Positions 42,873 to 53,401 of a DNA stretch of 64,000 nt are shown in pieces. Below the pieces are notes generated by a model. The model was not told where the DNA came from. It searched no databases and saw nothing but the letters and a program-made list of their open reading frames with translations. Position 1 is the stretch's first letter. Each line of letters starts with the position of its first letter. A program made the translations under genes and the position numbers. Source of the stretch: Marasmius tenuissimus (lineage: Eukaryota > Basidiomycota > Agaricomycetes > Agaricales > Marasmiaceae); assembly GCA_029532415.1 (NCBI GenBank), contig JAQOTA010000047.1, forward strand, positions 2,232,001-2,296,000. The letters are read 5' to 3'.

Positions 42873-43648
42873 TAGTCTCCCAAAGGCAGACTATAGTGAA
42901 CGCGACACCCGTTCAGATATAGTCTGCGGGCTATCGCACAGCTGGGCGTGAACATTATTTTTGCATGAAGATATGCCAGAAAAATATGACGCCTCACAGT
43001 TTAACACATATTTGGACTGGAAATAGTCAAAACTGAATTGAATTCCGCATATTTGGCTCAAAAATACTCACCGGAAAGGTAAGGCGTCATATTTCTGCTC
43101 CATATTCCACATCAAGATAGGTTTTTGCCCCAGCTGTGTCGCGCCCACCTCCCTGTGGGAACTTTTGCGCCCAATTTCCCACGTCCTTGTTCCCCTCAAC
43201 GCGCAAAAGATAGGTATATTCTAAGTATTTTTGGCTCTGTGTGGTCCACAACCTGTTCAAGACTAAGCATTAGTCTCATCGCAGGCTTTCATGAAGTCAG
43301 CTGGCGTAGGGTGAGGATATTGGGCTCATTGAGAGGTAGAGCGAGTGGTGAGTAATATGTATTACGTTTGAGATTACCACGTTGTCCAATCAAATCGGGA
43401 GACGGATGGGTTGAGTGTGAGGGGTGGCTAATTGGAACTCTTGCGTTATTTGGTGTAGCTGAAGCTTGTTCTCATGTATAAGAGGCTGAGCGTTCTGCTA
43501 GAGTGCATATAGCCGCGCTTACCAGAACAGAACGCGTCGATTTTGCCCTTTCTGATCCAGCTCGCAACGCGACGACACGGAGTTGAGCACTTCACGTGAT
43601 TTGAAAAAAAGTTCCCACAGGGACAGTGGGGGTTTAACTTATAGACTA
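42873..43648. mobile_element. 776-bp insertion with a 10-bp target duplication (nested MITE inside)
   Basis: GGCGGAGAAG occurs at 42863-42872 and 43649-43658. Between them the element begins TAGTCTCCC and ends TATAGACTA, giving short TAGTCT inverted ends. The homologous flank of gene C (about 38270) reads straight through with one copy of the site (GGCGGGGAG), so C is the empty site. A 9-11-bp duplication is typical of Mutator-like elements; classification is inferred from that alone. A longer internal inverted repeat pairs CCCTGTGGGAACTTTT (43152-43167) with AAAAGTTCCCACAGGG. No transposase is encoded. Confidence 0.75.
42937..43138. mobile_element. 202-bp MITE, copy 2 (nested)
   Basis: CACAGCTGGG...CCCAGCTGTG ends with the 3-bp duplication TCG at 42934-42936 and 43139-43141. 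Nested in the 776-bp insertion, so it is the younger of the two events unless it travelled with it. The intron-like cassette is on the minus strand, 43071-43017. Confidence 0.85.
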
Positions 43649-44744
43649 GGCGGAGAAGCATTCGGGCTGAGATATATAAATATTTCGTCTTTTTTATTAT
43701 GTACGTCGAGATGAGAGTATGTATCATAGCTTGTATAGTCAAGCTCAAATTCGAAATCCTTATCATTAGTAAATCCAAAGCGAGAGGTAGAACACAGTCA
43801 TTCAACGCCAGGGCGGATATCAATGCCCCAGCCAAAAAAACAGTGCCGTGTCTTTCCATCGTCGAAATATTGGTAACCCGTCGAATTGCATAGCTCTCGT
43901 TTGTGGAAGGTAAACGGGGAGATTCTCGCGACAATCTTCGCCGAAAGCTTTTGAATGGGTCGTGGGCATGATCCATTTCTTTGAACGACGGTCTTCGGAT
44001 GGTCCCTTTTCTCCTCCAGAATGGCTACCCTTTCCTGCAGACTGACAATGTCACCACTGATACGTTCTAGCTGTGTTTACACCTAGTTTCCCTGATATGA
44101 GGGCCTCTTCCTCTATGAGAAGGATGCACTTTTGCTGTCGAAAGGAGTGCATAGCGTTTCTGACGGTCCTGGAAATCGTTTATGCGACTCGGTCGTGTCG
44201 AAATAACGATTTAAGCAGCTGTTGTTCGTCTAAGGCATGATATAAACAGTTTCCGAATTTTTTTAGCGATCCAGAATGGGGTGCGTAGCCCAGTTGCCGA
44301 CGAGAACTCACTTGAAGAGCTGGCTTGGTGGTGGTTCGAGTTGATGTGTTGGGCGCTTATTGTGAATCGGTCCTCCGTCCCGTTCCACGTCAAGGTGCTC
44401 AGCGCTCAGAGCACTTAGCTTGATTTCTCGACGCTCAAGATTCAACCAATTACAACTGTTCCATCAAAATGATACGCTACAAACTGGAGCGCAAGCATAT
44501 ACTAGGTACTTGTTTTTTTCGTGTTCAATCTGTTGCCTTGCCCATCAGACTCGTTCAAGGCTTATTCAATGTTCTATATCCCATTTCTATCCATCTCCTA
44601 GTACATGAGGACGTTGATACTACATCAAAGAAAGAAGCGAGATAAGAATTACGAAGTATATGACCGTTTCGCCAGTATACAGAAAAATGGTATCGACGAA
44701 TAGTTCCAGAGACAGAACCTATTCCTAAAGGTCATACTAACCAT
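43649..44744. other. 3' flank of NACHT D and intergenic DNA
   Basis: 43650-43840 corresponds to the flank of gene C. A 176-codon minus-strand frame (43446-43976) crosses the insertion boundary and is therefore not an old gene. Beyond 43900 I see only short, unconvincing open frames. Confidence 0.4.
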
Positions 44745-46363
44745 TCAGTGACGCTTGCGATACTGCAAGTTTGCTCGTATATCTTCCAACTCCCGTTCCT
44801 TCTGTGCCAGCAACCTCTTATACTCCTTTCTCTCCCTCCTCCACGCTTCTCCAGCCGCCGCATGTTCTCCAGCCCGTTGGTCGTACACCTCACTCCAATC
44901 CGCCAACGACCACCGCGCAGCCTCCAACTCACCCACGATCCTCTGACCCTCTCTTTTCGCCATCTCAAATTCCCCATCCAGCTGGTTTCTCTCCTCACGG
45001 TATCGTTGAGACCGTGCCTTCTCTGCCTCGAGATTCTCCCTCGTCCGGACAAGCGCATCATTCAAGGCCTTATTCCTCCCCTCGCAACCGGCCAGCTCGT
45101 CTCGAACCCTCGCCAGAGCGATCACATCCTCACGATGTGTAGCCTCGAGGCTCAGATGATCCTTCGTAAGCCGTGAGACGCTTGCCTTTGCCTTCTTCCC
45201 CTCCTCCCTCAGCCTTTCCACCTCCCGATCCAACTCCCCAATTCGCACCTCGTTCTCAGCTCTTTCAGTCTCGAAACTCTGCTGGGTACGAGTGTGCTCA
45301 TCGACCAACTTGGTAATACGAGTGTCTCGTCTCTGGACAGCCAACTGGAAACGGATCTCCCTATCCGATATTGTTCTCAGGCGTGCCTTCACCTTCGAGA
45401 GCTGGGTGTCTCGTTTCTTGACTGTCAAACGGAGACGATGGTTTTCCATCCGAGTGGTTTGTTTCAGGGTTCGAGGGCGAGAGGTCTTTTGGAAGCTTGG
45501 TTGATGTCGTTTGTGGGGGGTTACATGAGTGTCGTGGGGTTCTGGGTTGGTTGAACGAGATGTCGGGGAGGTAAGAGTCTGAAGAGGCGAATTGGAGTCT
45601 TCTTGTTTGACAGTTGGGGCGAGGAATTGGGGGGTGGGTGCAGTAATGATATGCTCTTGGCGTTTCTCGAACTGGATGGTCAAGGGTATGGAATCAATGA
45701 TCAGGACAGAGTGGAATAATGGACAAGTCACTCACTGAAGCAACCGTAACGTTCGCTTCGTTCATTTGAGTATCCAATCTCGCTATCTCGCTGCCGCTGC
45801 CGTCGTTAAGACTGGCCACATCCATCAACCCGCCATCGACGACAGGGCTAGTTCGTGTATCCGTTCCGATCCTGAGGCCGAAGCTCGACTCGCATTCGTC
45901 AGCTCCCAAACGGTGGACATTGTCATCGCCGATATCGTCTTCGTCAACATTGTCCAGGCAGAGCCTTTCGACCTCGGCGAGCTCTTGAGATTCTTCTATT
46001 TGTGGGCCTTGCAGCTGGTAGTAGCAGGTTTAGCATAGCAAAAGTGATCAGACGCAATAAAAACGCACATGAACAGCATCGTTCCTGCTTTTGTTCATCT
46101 CCGAGTTTGGCGTTTCTTGTTCCAGGGAGTTTGGGTTCCTCGCCCAACGTAGGTCGACTGAATTCTACCGGTTATTATGTTCAGAACGCGAAGAGAGGAA
46201 TTAGAAGAGATCTACTCACCTCGCCCATTCTTTCGGCATCAAATAGTGGTCCTTTTGACATTTCGTGCCCCTCCGAGTCGCCAGCGTGCATGGTCACATC
46301 TTCTTGAGCCAAAGAGAATGTCGAGTTGGTGTCGTTAAGAACGGCTGGTGGTAGATGCTGCAT
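44745..46363 (-). CDS. Coiled-coil protein of unknown function (481 aa)
   Basis: Exons 46363-46220, 46164-46069, 46014-45736 and 45671-44745, with three phase-0 GT-AG introns of 55, 54 and 64 nt; the acceptors were chosen as the only ones keeping the downstream frame. The N-terminal 170 residues are acidic and Asp/Ser-rich with no domain (ESQELAEVERLCLDNVDEDD). From about residue 230 to the end lies an almost uninterrupted charged coiled coil (heptad-like MENHRLRLTVKKRDTQLSKV, ELDREVERLREEGKKAK, AQKERELEDIRANLQ). It ends KRH-stop with no membrane or signal segment, so a cytosolic or nuclear scaffold is likely. The REVERLR coil resembles a block in copy 3 of the unidentified family; a distant relationship is possible but unproven. 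Confidence 0.75.
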
Positions 46364-46369
46364 GTCTTT

Positions 46370-46999
46370 TCAACGGGTTGGCGTTGAATGTGGCTGGGTT
46401 CCAAGTGTCAAACTGGGTGATGGTCCCCTTTTATACGGAAGGTGGCCGATCATGGGCATTGTCTGGGTTTTTGGTTCCGCAACTTCGAGGGCGCTGATGC
46501 GAGTCTTGAGTTCAATGTCATAAAAGCCCCTGGATTTGGCCACTGCGAGCTGATATTGAAGGGGGAAAAGTGGATAAAAAGTCAGCGAAAATTTTGGAGG
46601 GTTCGCGGGGTGCAGGCACATGGATCCATAGGCGCTGAAAACGAGGAAATCCAATTTGTATGATAAGCTCGAGTCATCCCGACTCATATCCCATGAGAGA
46701 GAGTCAAGTAGACGGTCGAGAGCGAGTGCTCGACGAGCTTTGCCATGAAAAGAGGAGGAAAGGGCGAATAAGCGCCGGGCAAGACCAAACAAGACACCCA
46801 CAAGCGCTATGTAAGCGCCCAGAACCCTCACCCAAACCATCGTCACCAAGCCGACTGCTCGAGTTTTGAGCTGCACTAGTGGCTCAGTGTGCTCACAGGA
46901 GCTCAGTATTAGGTACCACATCTGCTTTTGGATGGCCATCAACAACCTCGGCCTCCAGGAAAGCGAGCAAAACAGTTTGCTTTGGACAAGCGACCTCAA
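46370..46999 (-). other. 209-codon open frame upstream of, and in frame with, the coiled-coil gene
   Basis: Ends in TGA (46372-46370) two codons before the ATG at 46363. It includes a helical-looking stretch (YDIELKTRISALEVAEPK) but also many low-complexity segments. It could be an upstream exon or chance; I give no function. Confidence 0.25.
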
Positions 47000-47697
47000 C
47001 CGTTCTCAACCTGGCCGCTGGCTGCTCTGCAAACCCATTTTTCGAGAGCCTCAAGCAGTCTTTGCTACCCGAGAACTATCACTCGAGGAAATTTTGCCAC
47101 TCCAACACCCTCGGCCCTCTGTCATCTCGAACACAATCTACCCAGCGCAGACTTGGACCAATTCGCACCCTCAACCGTATTGACAAAGTTCGTGCACCCT
47201 CCCAGGCCCGGACAACTGTACATTCTCTATTCCTCTCTCCATTCCCCAAAACTGGAGATGCTCTCAAACGAACTCTCAATCTGCGACATTTATCCTTCCT
47301 CTCCATAGTCGGGTCCGAATCGTCGTATGGTGACGCTATTATGCTTACACCACTGAAAAAGAATCGGATGCTCCCCGAGCGGGGAGGCGGATAATCACAC
47401 AATTCCGTTCTGTTCCCATCTCCTGTCCGTGGGGCTCGCCGCCTGACAGAGCACAGATATGAGCCGGCACTATACATTCACATCAGCTTCACGCCGACTC
47501 GGGACTGAAGCTCGGAACAAGGAGAAAGAGATAAGGGTGGGCCCCCCGACTTACTTATAAACATTCTATCTTTATCATCAACTCCTCCAAGCGTTCTCGG
47601 TTGCTCACCGAGACATTCGCAATCTCGATTTATCATCAACCGCAACTCTTCGACAATCGAGTCACCGTATTTTTTCCCACCTCCTATTCCGCTCGTC
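47000..47697. other. Intergenic and promoter region of the SDR gene
   Basis: Overlapping open frames on both strands (largest 171 codons, plus strand, ending 47394) lack any domain and are probably chance. 47600-47700 is pyrimidine-rich, as expected just upstream of a fungal core promoter. Confidence 0.35.
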
Positions 47698-47705
47698 TAT
47701 AAAAA
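47698..47705 (+). promoter_or_regulatory. TATA box of the SDR gene
   Basis: TATAAAAA about 35 bp before the ATG at 47739, preceded by a C/T-rich tract. The short distance implies a very short 5' leader. Confidence 0.5.
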
Positions 47706-47738
47706 CCCAGCATCGAAATCCATCGGTCTCATACCGAA

Positions 47739-49017
47739 ATGCCAGCCATCCTAAATTCCTCAAAATCTCTAGTCCTCGTAACCGGTGCAACTGGGTACAT
47801 CGCCGCTTGGGTCGTTCGGAACCTCCTCGAACGAGGTTTTGACGTCCGAGGAACCGTTCGTTCGCCTTCGAAGGGTCAGGAACTTCTCAGCGTCCTCGAG
47901 AAGCAGATCCCTGGATACGGTACCGAAGCGAAAGTGGGCAAATTCGACTTTGTTATAGTCGAGGACATCGCGAAGGAAGGAGCGTTCGACGAGGCAGTGA
48001 AGGGTGTTGATGCTGTCGAGCATGTCGCTAGTCCGTTCCATATGAACGCAGACGATCCGAACGAGTTGATCGAGCCAGCCGTGAAGGGTACTGTTGGTAT
48101 ATTAGAGAGCGTAAAAAAGTATGGTGATAAGGTCAAGAGGGTGGTTATTACTTCGTCTTGTGCGGCGGTTGGGTTACCGATGGATAAACCGATGGTCTTT
48201 GATGAAAACGACTGGAACGACATAGCGATCAGGGAGACTCAAGAGCTGGGAAGGAAGGCTCCGGCTGTTAACAAGTACCGAGCGAGCAAGACGTTGGCAG
48301 AGAAAGGTAAGTTTCCTTACTTTTTCTTCAATATCTGGGGTCTGATCCTCCTTCCAGCCGTATGGGCGTTCGTCTCTGAAAACTCTGGTTTGGCCTGGGA
48401 TGTGGTCGTCTTGAACCCACCGTTCGTCTTTGGTCCAGCAACTAACTACGTCCCGACTCCGGACAAGTTGGGCACTTCTGCAACCGACTGGTACAAGACG
48501 CTCATGACGTACGAGCCGGGTATGTACTTAGACTATAACTCTTTTTCTGTCATCGTTACTCATTTACACTACAGATGCCGCCGGAAAATCCGAGCAAGCA
48601 CTGACGGCCAGAGTCTCCTCCTGGGTAGACGTTCGAGATGTCGCCGAAGCCCACGTTCGAGCTTTACTCAAGCAAGAAGCAGGAGGAAATCGAATTATTG
48701 TGTCTGCTGGACATTTCAATTGGCAGGAATGGCGTACGTTTTCCGTTCTTTTCTCACTCGAGATGACGTTCACTAAACGGTCCGATCCCTCAGTCGATAC
48801 TGCCAACTCACTGAACCCATCGCCTTATACGAAGCATCCCCTGTCAAAGGGAACCCCCGGCGCTGGTAGGGACACTCAACCTCAAGTCATCAATAAAGCG
48901 GATAGAGCAATACAGCTGCTAGGGATCTCGCATGAAGAGAATGCAGAGTATAGGTATAAGACGAGGGAAGAGACTACGAGAGATACTTTGGCAGATTTTG
49001 CGGCGAGGGGGTGGTGA
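47739..49017 (+). CDS. NAD(P)-dependent extended SDR, Gre2/cinnamoyl-CoA-reductase-like (370 aa)
   Basis: Exons 47739-48306, 48358-48519, 48575-48733 and 48794-49017; introns of 51, 55 and 60 nt, all GT-AG and all phase 1. The nucleotide-binding turn TGATGYIA is at residues 15-22, the catalytic Ser lies in VVITSSCAAV (about 139), and the YxxxK pair is Tyr180/Lys184 in KYRASK. Further family words: VEHVASPF, NPPFVFGP, WVDVRDVAEAHVRAL and IIVSAGHFNWQEW. These place it in the dihydroflavonol/cinnamoyl-CoA/methylglyoxal reductase branch, which reduces aldehydes or ketones with NADPH in the cytosol; the substrate cannot be read from sequence. No lesion is seen. Confidence 0.92.
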
Positions 49018-49552
49018 ACGCAGGTAGCTTTTGTGATCTTCCTATGGTACAGGTCAATTCGAATTTGATGAAGTCTATTTGCTAATCCGGGACCCGAAGG
49101 CAGGGCTACTATATAGTCAAGCCCAGGTATCAGGGCCGGTGAGCATATTATCTCCCACCTGTTTATCTTTCATGTGCTTGTGACTATATTGGCGTAGCCG
49201 TCCGCTTTGACATTGCTTTGACAGGTACCAACTTGCAATAATCAAGTTCACTATTAACGTCAAGTTTAAACTGTCACTGGCGTAACTGAGCCGTCTACTT
49301 CGATAGTCACTGCCACCTATCGGTCCAGATTGGTCCTGAATGTTTGAAAGAATACAAAACGTGGGAAGGGATGGAATTGATCAACCGCGAATTTCTGCGA
49401 GGTCGGGCGGCCTGCGATCGCAACAATGGGGTCGTTGCCCACTTTCAACCTGAACTTCCATCACTAGTGGGTGTCTTCAGGTTATCTTCGCGATACTATG
49501 CTGACAGCTCTTCTTTTTCTGATACCAAATCAACATAGTTGAAGTCCCTTCG
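49018..49552. other. Intergenic stretch
   Basis: No supported gene. It may contain the lost 5' part of the F-box pseudogene that follows (coiled-coil region), but no family word was recognised before 49560. Confidence 0.35.
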
Positions 49553-50751
49553 ATGCCTCTGCCAAACTATAAAGTCCCATCGGAGCTTTTGAGACACATA
49601 TTCTCACTCTCAGTGCCGCAAACAGCACTAGATGTCGATGATCTTACAGTTTACTGCCAGTGCACTGCTCAACATGTTGCGCTACCCGGCCACTCTAAAT
49701 CCATCGAGCTATCCCTGGTCATTGTCTCAAGTATGTGGAGTGTGGAGGGAGGGTGCGCTGGACACACCCATTCTCTGGTCCTTTATCTCTTTCACCTTCC
49801 CTTACAAAGACGACGTCGCGATGCTACGCCGTTTGAAGCTGCAGCCACATCGCGCCGCAAACACACCTCTCAGTGATATCATTGCCAGGACCGCTGATCC
49901 AATATCACCGTCCGTCAGGCCCTTTCTCGCCGCACTCTCCGCCGTTTCGCCCAACTGGAGGCATCTGTATATCGAACTATATCCCGAGTCAATAGCACTA
50001 TGTTTGACTTCAATCCGAGGGCGACTTCAATCGTTGGAATCGCTACATATCATAAACACCGGATTACCTATCTGGGTATGAGTCAACGGCTCCGGGATTG
50101 CCCCAAAATTGAAGACTCTCGCAGTTGGCCCCCCGCGCTTCAATTTCAATCGCTTCGAACTACCGCTTAATCAGATCGCCCAGTTTCACTGGATGGGCGG
50201 GGCTCTTGTTATGCCGAAGCCCATGCACGAAGTTAACTGTCTGTTCCGTCATCTTATGGACGTGAACATTATCAGATCAGCGAGATTTGACATCCACCCA
50301 GATTGGGCTGCTCGTCATCGGACAAGGCAGTATATTCCCCGTGCCTTCGTTCTGGAAAATTCGACAGCGGCGTTCAATCGCCTCACCGAATTGGAAATAG
50401 GGGTCACTAGATCAGGGAACTCATCTGGGATACACCACATTCTCTCATACATTCGACTGCCATTGCCAACCCTACAGAAACTCACCATCTCTTCATCTGG
50501 ACCTAACCGAACGGCGTTCCCCAGCAGCCCTTGAAGTACATCTGTATTCCCCTCGTGGAGATGTCCCCGCACGAGTTCTCTGTTGTGCTTTCCTTCCTCA
50601 CGTTGCTGGAGACTCTTTCGTCTGGGGTCGTCGATGGGATGTCCAACACCGTTCTGGCCCTTTTTTACCCGGGCCTGAGTGAACAGGATTTCATTGTTCC
50701 TAAATCACGGCATCTATCTCTGTGTCCCGTCGCAGGAGTCGAATCGACGTA
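49553..50751 (+). pseudogene. F-box protein, decayed and truncated by a MITE
   Basis: The F-box core is readable at the start (YKVPSELLRHIFSLSV, compare KLPTELLTRIFVFSL in the intact gene). A frameshift moves reading to the frame with YPWSLSQVCGVWREGALDTPILW and SPNWRHLYIEL, then a stop follows at 50080. Later blocks are ELPLNQIAQFHWMGG, LPTLQKLTISSSGPNRTAF, a stop near 50535, and VEMSPHEFSVVLSFL with LSLCPVAGVEST. The end of the gene is cut by the element at 50752. At least two nonsense codons and one frameshift make it a pseudogene. It is a sister of the intact gene 600 bp downstream. Confidence 0.8.
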
Positions 50752-51022
50752 CTGACCTATTTCACTCAATTCGTTTGGGCACAGGTCACAGGCCCAAAAA
50801 TTGACGAGTATTTTTCGTGCGGTCACTGGGTCACAGGGGGTTCATCCGAATTGTCCCAGCCTGTGACACCTCCGAAGTTGCCAAATTTGGGGTTCTGAGC
50901 GCCTATATCCAAAAAAATTTCTCCGTGTCACACGCCGTGGAGGTCCCATACGAATTCCAAAATTCGTATGACAGGAAACGGTCACTGGTCACAAGCCATA
51001 CGAATTGAGTAAAATAGGTCAG
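50752..51022. mobile_element. 271-bp MITE with TA target duplication (Tc1/mariner-like)
   Basis: The left end CTGACCTATTTCACTCAATT pairs with the right end AATTGAGTAAAATAGGTCAG (one mismatch in 20; similarity continues to about 26 bp). TA flanks both ends (50750-50751 and 51023-51024). No coding capacity. Inserted in the C-terminal part of the F-box pseudogene. TA duplication is the Tc1/mariner hallmark. Confidence 0.85.
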
Positions 51023-51351
51023 TAGCTTTTGGGATTGTCCTACGTAAAGTTCAAATCGACCACTTACAGTCGTTGAAACCCGAGTATCTCTTTCCCCTTC
51101 ATTGTAATTCAACACGACTGTACCTCTGGCTCCAACCCAAAGCCAATCGTGCTTACGAACTTCAGACGCACGGTAGACTAGTAAGTACACGGCGGACGTG
51201 CGTCTAAGTTGTGTTGGCCAGTTATGTAAGTAGTCCGCTACTTGAGCCCACACCACCACCATCACCACCAGAAGTACTCGAGTACGTGAAAAATCGAAGA
51301 CCTGGCTACAGATCTGCACTGATTCGAATTGTTCTCGTCTAACAAGCTCCG

Positions 51352-53121
51352 ATGGCATCAGAGATCCCCGTCGATGGAACGGACAGACCTGCGAGTCCAG
51401 TGGCAGCGTTTGATGTCGATCGTGGCTCAGGACCTTCTAGGACGGCTCCGAGTCGTACAGAGACATGCCAGGAGTGCTATTTCGACTTCGAAGACTCACA
51501 AAACCGGATCAGAAGCCCAACTAATAAAGCATATGCTAGTTACGCAAAAGGAAACACGTACCCACCGACGGAAGAAGAATCCATTTACAAAGCCAAAATA
51601 GCGGAGGCAAACACGCAAATATCCCTGATTACAGACAAGCTCGTGCGACTGCAGACACAAGTGGCCATGCTGGAGAAGGAGAGCTCCAGGCTAACCGGAA
51701 TCGTTGGTAAATGTCAGCGCATGTTACGGCCAATCAACAAACTTCCACCAGAAACTCTGGGCAGAATATTCATGATCTGCCTGAAAAACGAACCATTAGT
51801 TTGCGATTCGGCAGATCCAGTGGAGCCTTCTTCCTCCCTAAATCCCTCCAAATCTCCCTGGGTGCAATCACACGTGTGCCGTAGATGGCGAGACATCGCG
51901 ACGAGCACATCCTCTCTCTGGACTTTGGTCTCGTTTCCGTTCAGCTGTCCTGAAGGCGACAGGGCAACAAGGTTTCTACACTTCCAGTGCTTTCGCCTGA
52001 AGCTCCAGCTCAATCGGTGTAGGGAAAATCCCATTCATATCATCACTTCCACGCCCCATCCAAACTCCCCCGCCGTTCAACGTTTGCTCGACCCGCTCTG
52101 TTTTCATTCTCCCAACTGGGAAGCCCTACACATCGAATTGGATGAAACGAACTTTCTGCCGTGGATGTCTGAGATTACAGGTCGGACATCACGAATGAAG
52201 GCGTTGAGCCTCAAACTCCTTGGGCCATTGCTCTCAGACTGCGACTGCTTTCAATTCACACCACAGCTGAGCAGGCTTGTATTTTCGGCTGAACCGAACA
52301 TAATTGGCTCCGACAGTTTTCCTGACCCCAGCCGGCTAAAGCTGCCGTATGAACAGATTGAACATTTTCAATGGCGGGACGAGGACGTTGCATTTGCCGC
52401 AGAACACAATAGTCTATCTATTGGATTCATCCGTCGGACTCTTAAGCTCTTTCCCAGTCTCAAGTACTGCCAGCTACTCCTTCGTCCAAAATCGATCCAG
52501 GTCGGCTCCATAGGCGTAAAGAAAATAACCCACCGCCACTTGACAGATTTGCATTTGGTAGCCGTTGGAAGACAATCCGGGATACACGCTGCCCTGTATT
52601 GGCTAATAGCCCCGGCGCTCACACACCTTACTATCTCCTCGTCTGGACCCGACCAATCAGCCTTATCGAGATTCCTTAGGACTACGCCAAGATTGACTTA
52701 TTTGTCCATCGCCAGGGTAGAGATGCGGCCCAGCGAATTCGATGGCCTTCTCACCCGCCTTCAACTGTTAAACGACCTCTCATTTGGTGTAGTGGGTGGA
52801 ATTACAAACGAATATCTATCCATATTCAGTCCCGGAGGTCCGGATGAAGGTCCCAAATCCACTCTTCCTAACCTTCGGAAATTATCTCTTCTGCCAGCAG
52901 CAGATACCGACTCGAGGTACAGCGTGAATACCCTTTTGGATGTGCTAGAGGCTAGATGGAGAGTTGCAGCTTCAAATTCCAATGACCCCCCGAGAGCCCC
53001 AAATGCCATCGTGCGACTGGTCTCTGTGGTGATAGATGAGCCTATAGAGAGCGAACGTTTGGACCTGCTTCGCATAGAGGGCTTGTCAGTCGAGGTGTGG
53101 AGACCGGACAATGTGCCGTGA
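51352..53121 (+). CDS. Coiled-coil/F-box protein with LRR-like C-terminus (589 aa)
   Basis: Intronless. Residues 39-46 contain a Cys pair (CQECYFDF), also present in the paralogue (CSSCNFDF). A coiled coil spans about 80-122 (EANTQISLITDKLVRLQTQVA). The F-box lies at about 126-170 (RMLRPINKLPPETLGRIFMI), followed by the VCRRWRDIA motif at 175-183. The rest consists of leucine-rich strand/helix units (LKALSLKLLGPLLSDCDCF-type) typical of basidiomycete F-box proteins. Expected role: Skp1-binding substrate receptor of an SCF ubiquitin ligase, targets unknown. Ends CCG-TGA. The start ATG is the first in the frame. It is 37 bases per 100 similar or better to 61358 by eye at conserved blocks only; I did not compute identity. 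Confidence 0.85.
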   Translation: MASEIPVDGTDRPASPVAAFDVDRGSGPSRTAPSRTETCQECYFDFEDSQNRIRSPTNKAYASYAKGNTYPPTEEESIYKAKIAEANTQISLITDKLVRLQTQVAMLEKESSRLTGIVGKCQRMLRPINKLPPETLGRIFMICLKNEPLVCDSADPVEPSSSLNPSKSPWVQSHVCRRWRDIATSTSSLWTLVSFPFSCPEGDRATRFLHFQCFRLKLQLNRCRENPIHIITSTPHPNSPAVQRLLDPLCFHSPNWEALHIELDETNFLPWMSEITGRTSRMKALSLKLLGPLLSDCDCFQFTPQLSRLVFSAEPNIIGSDSFPDPSRLKLPYEQIEHFQWRDEDVAFAAEHNSLSIGFIRRTLKLFPSLKYCQLLLRPKSIQVGSIGVKKITHRHLTDLHLVAVGRQSGIHAALYWLIAPALTHLTISSSGPDQSALSRFLRTTPRLTYLSIARVEMRPSEFDGLLTRLQLLNDLSFGVVGGITNEYLSIFSPGGPDEGPKSTLPNLRKLSLLPAADTDSRYSVNTLLDVLEARWRVAASNSNDPPRAPNAIVRLVSVVIDEPIESERLDLLRIEGLSVEVWRPDNVP

Positions 53122-53401
53122 CTCGAGATCGATGGTTGTAACGGTGCCGGTATGGTACATTTGGCTCAGAGCTACTTATCCATGTTTCTGATATTTACTC
53201 CCCGCTTCACAGCCCCAGGAGCTAGGAGGACGTGACTAGGGTAGAGCTTATGACTATGAAAACGAGAATTTAAATCAGGAGATAAACAGAGTTATTCCTC
53301 GTACTTGTTGAAGTCGGATGGTTGGGATTCGACATCAGGTCTATCTTGCATGGACAAAGTCTTGTCTTCAAACGGTGTATGTAGCCTCACGAGTTGTGAT
53401 C

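Noticed and set aside
43446..43976. 176-codon minus-strand gene
   Set aside because: It spans the boundary of the 776-bp insertion, whose empty site is seen beside gene C, so the frame was created by the insertion and is probably chance.
46879..47394. 171-codon plus-strand protein
   Set aside because: Composition is Ser/Arg/Leu-rich with no domain, it overlaps other equally long frames, and it lies in the likely promoter region of the SDR gene.
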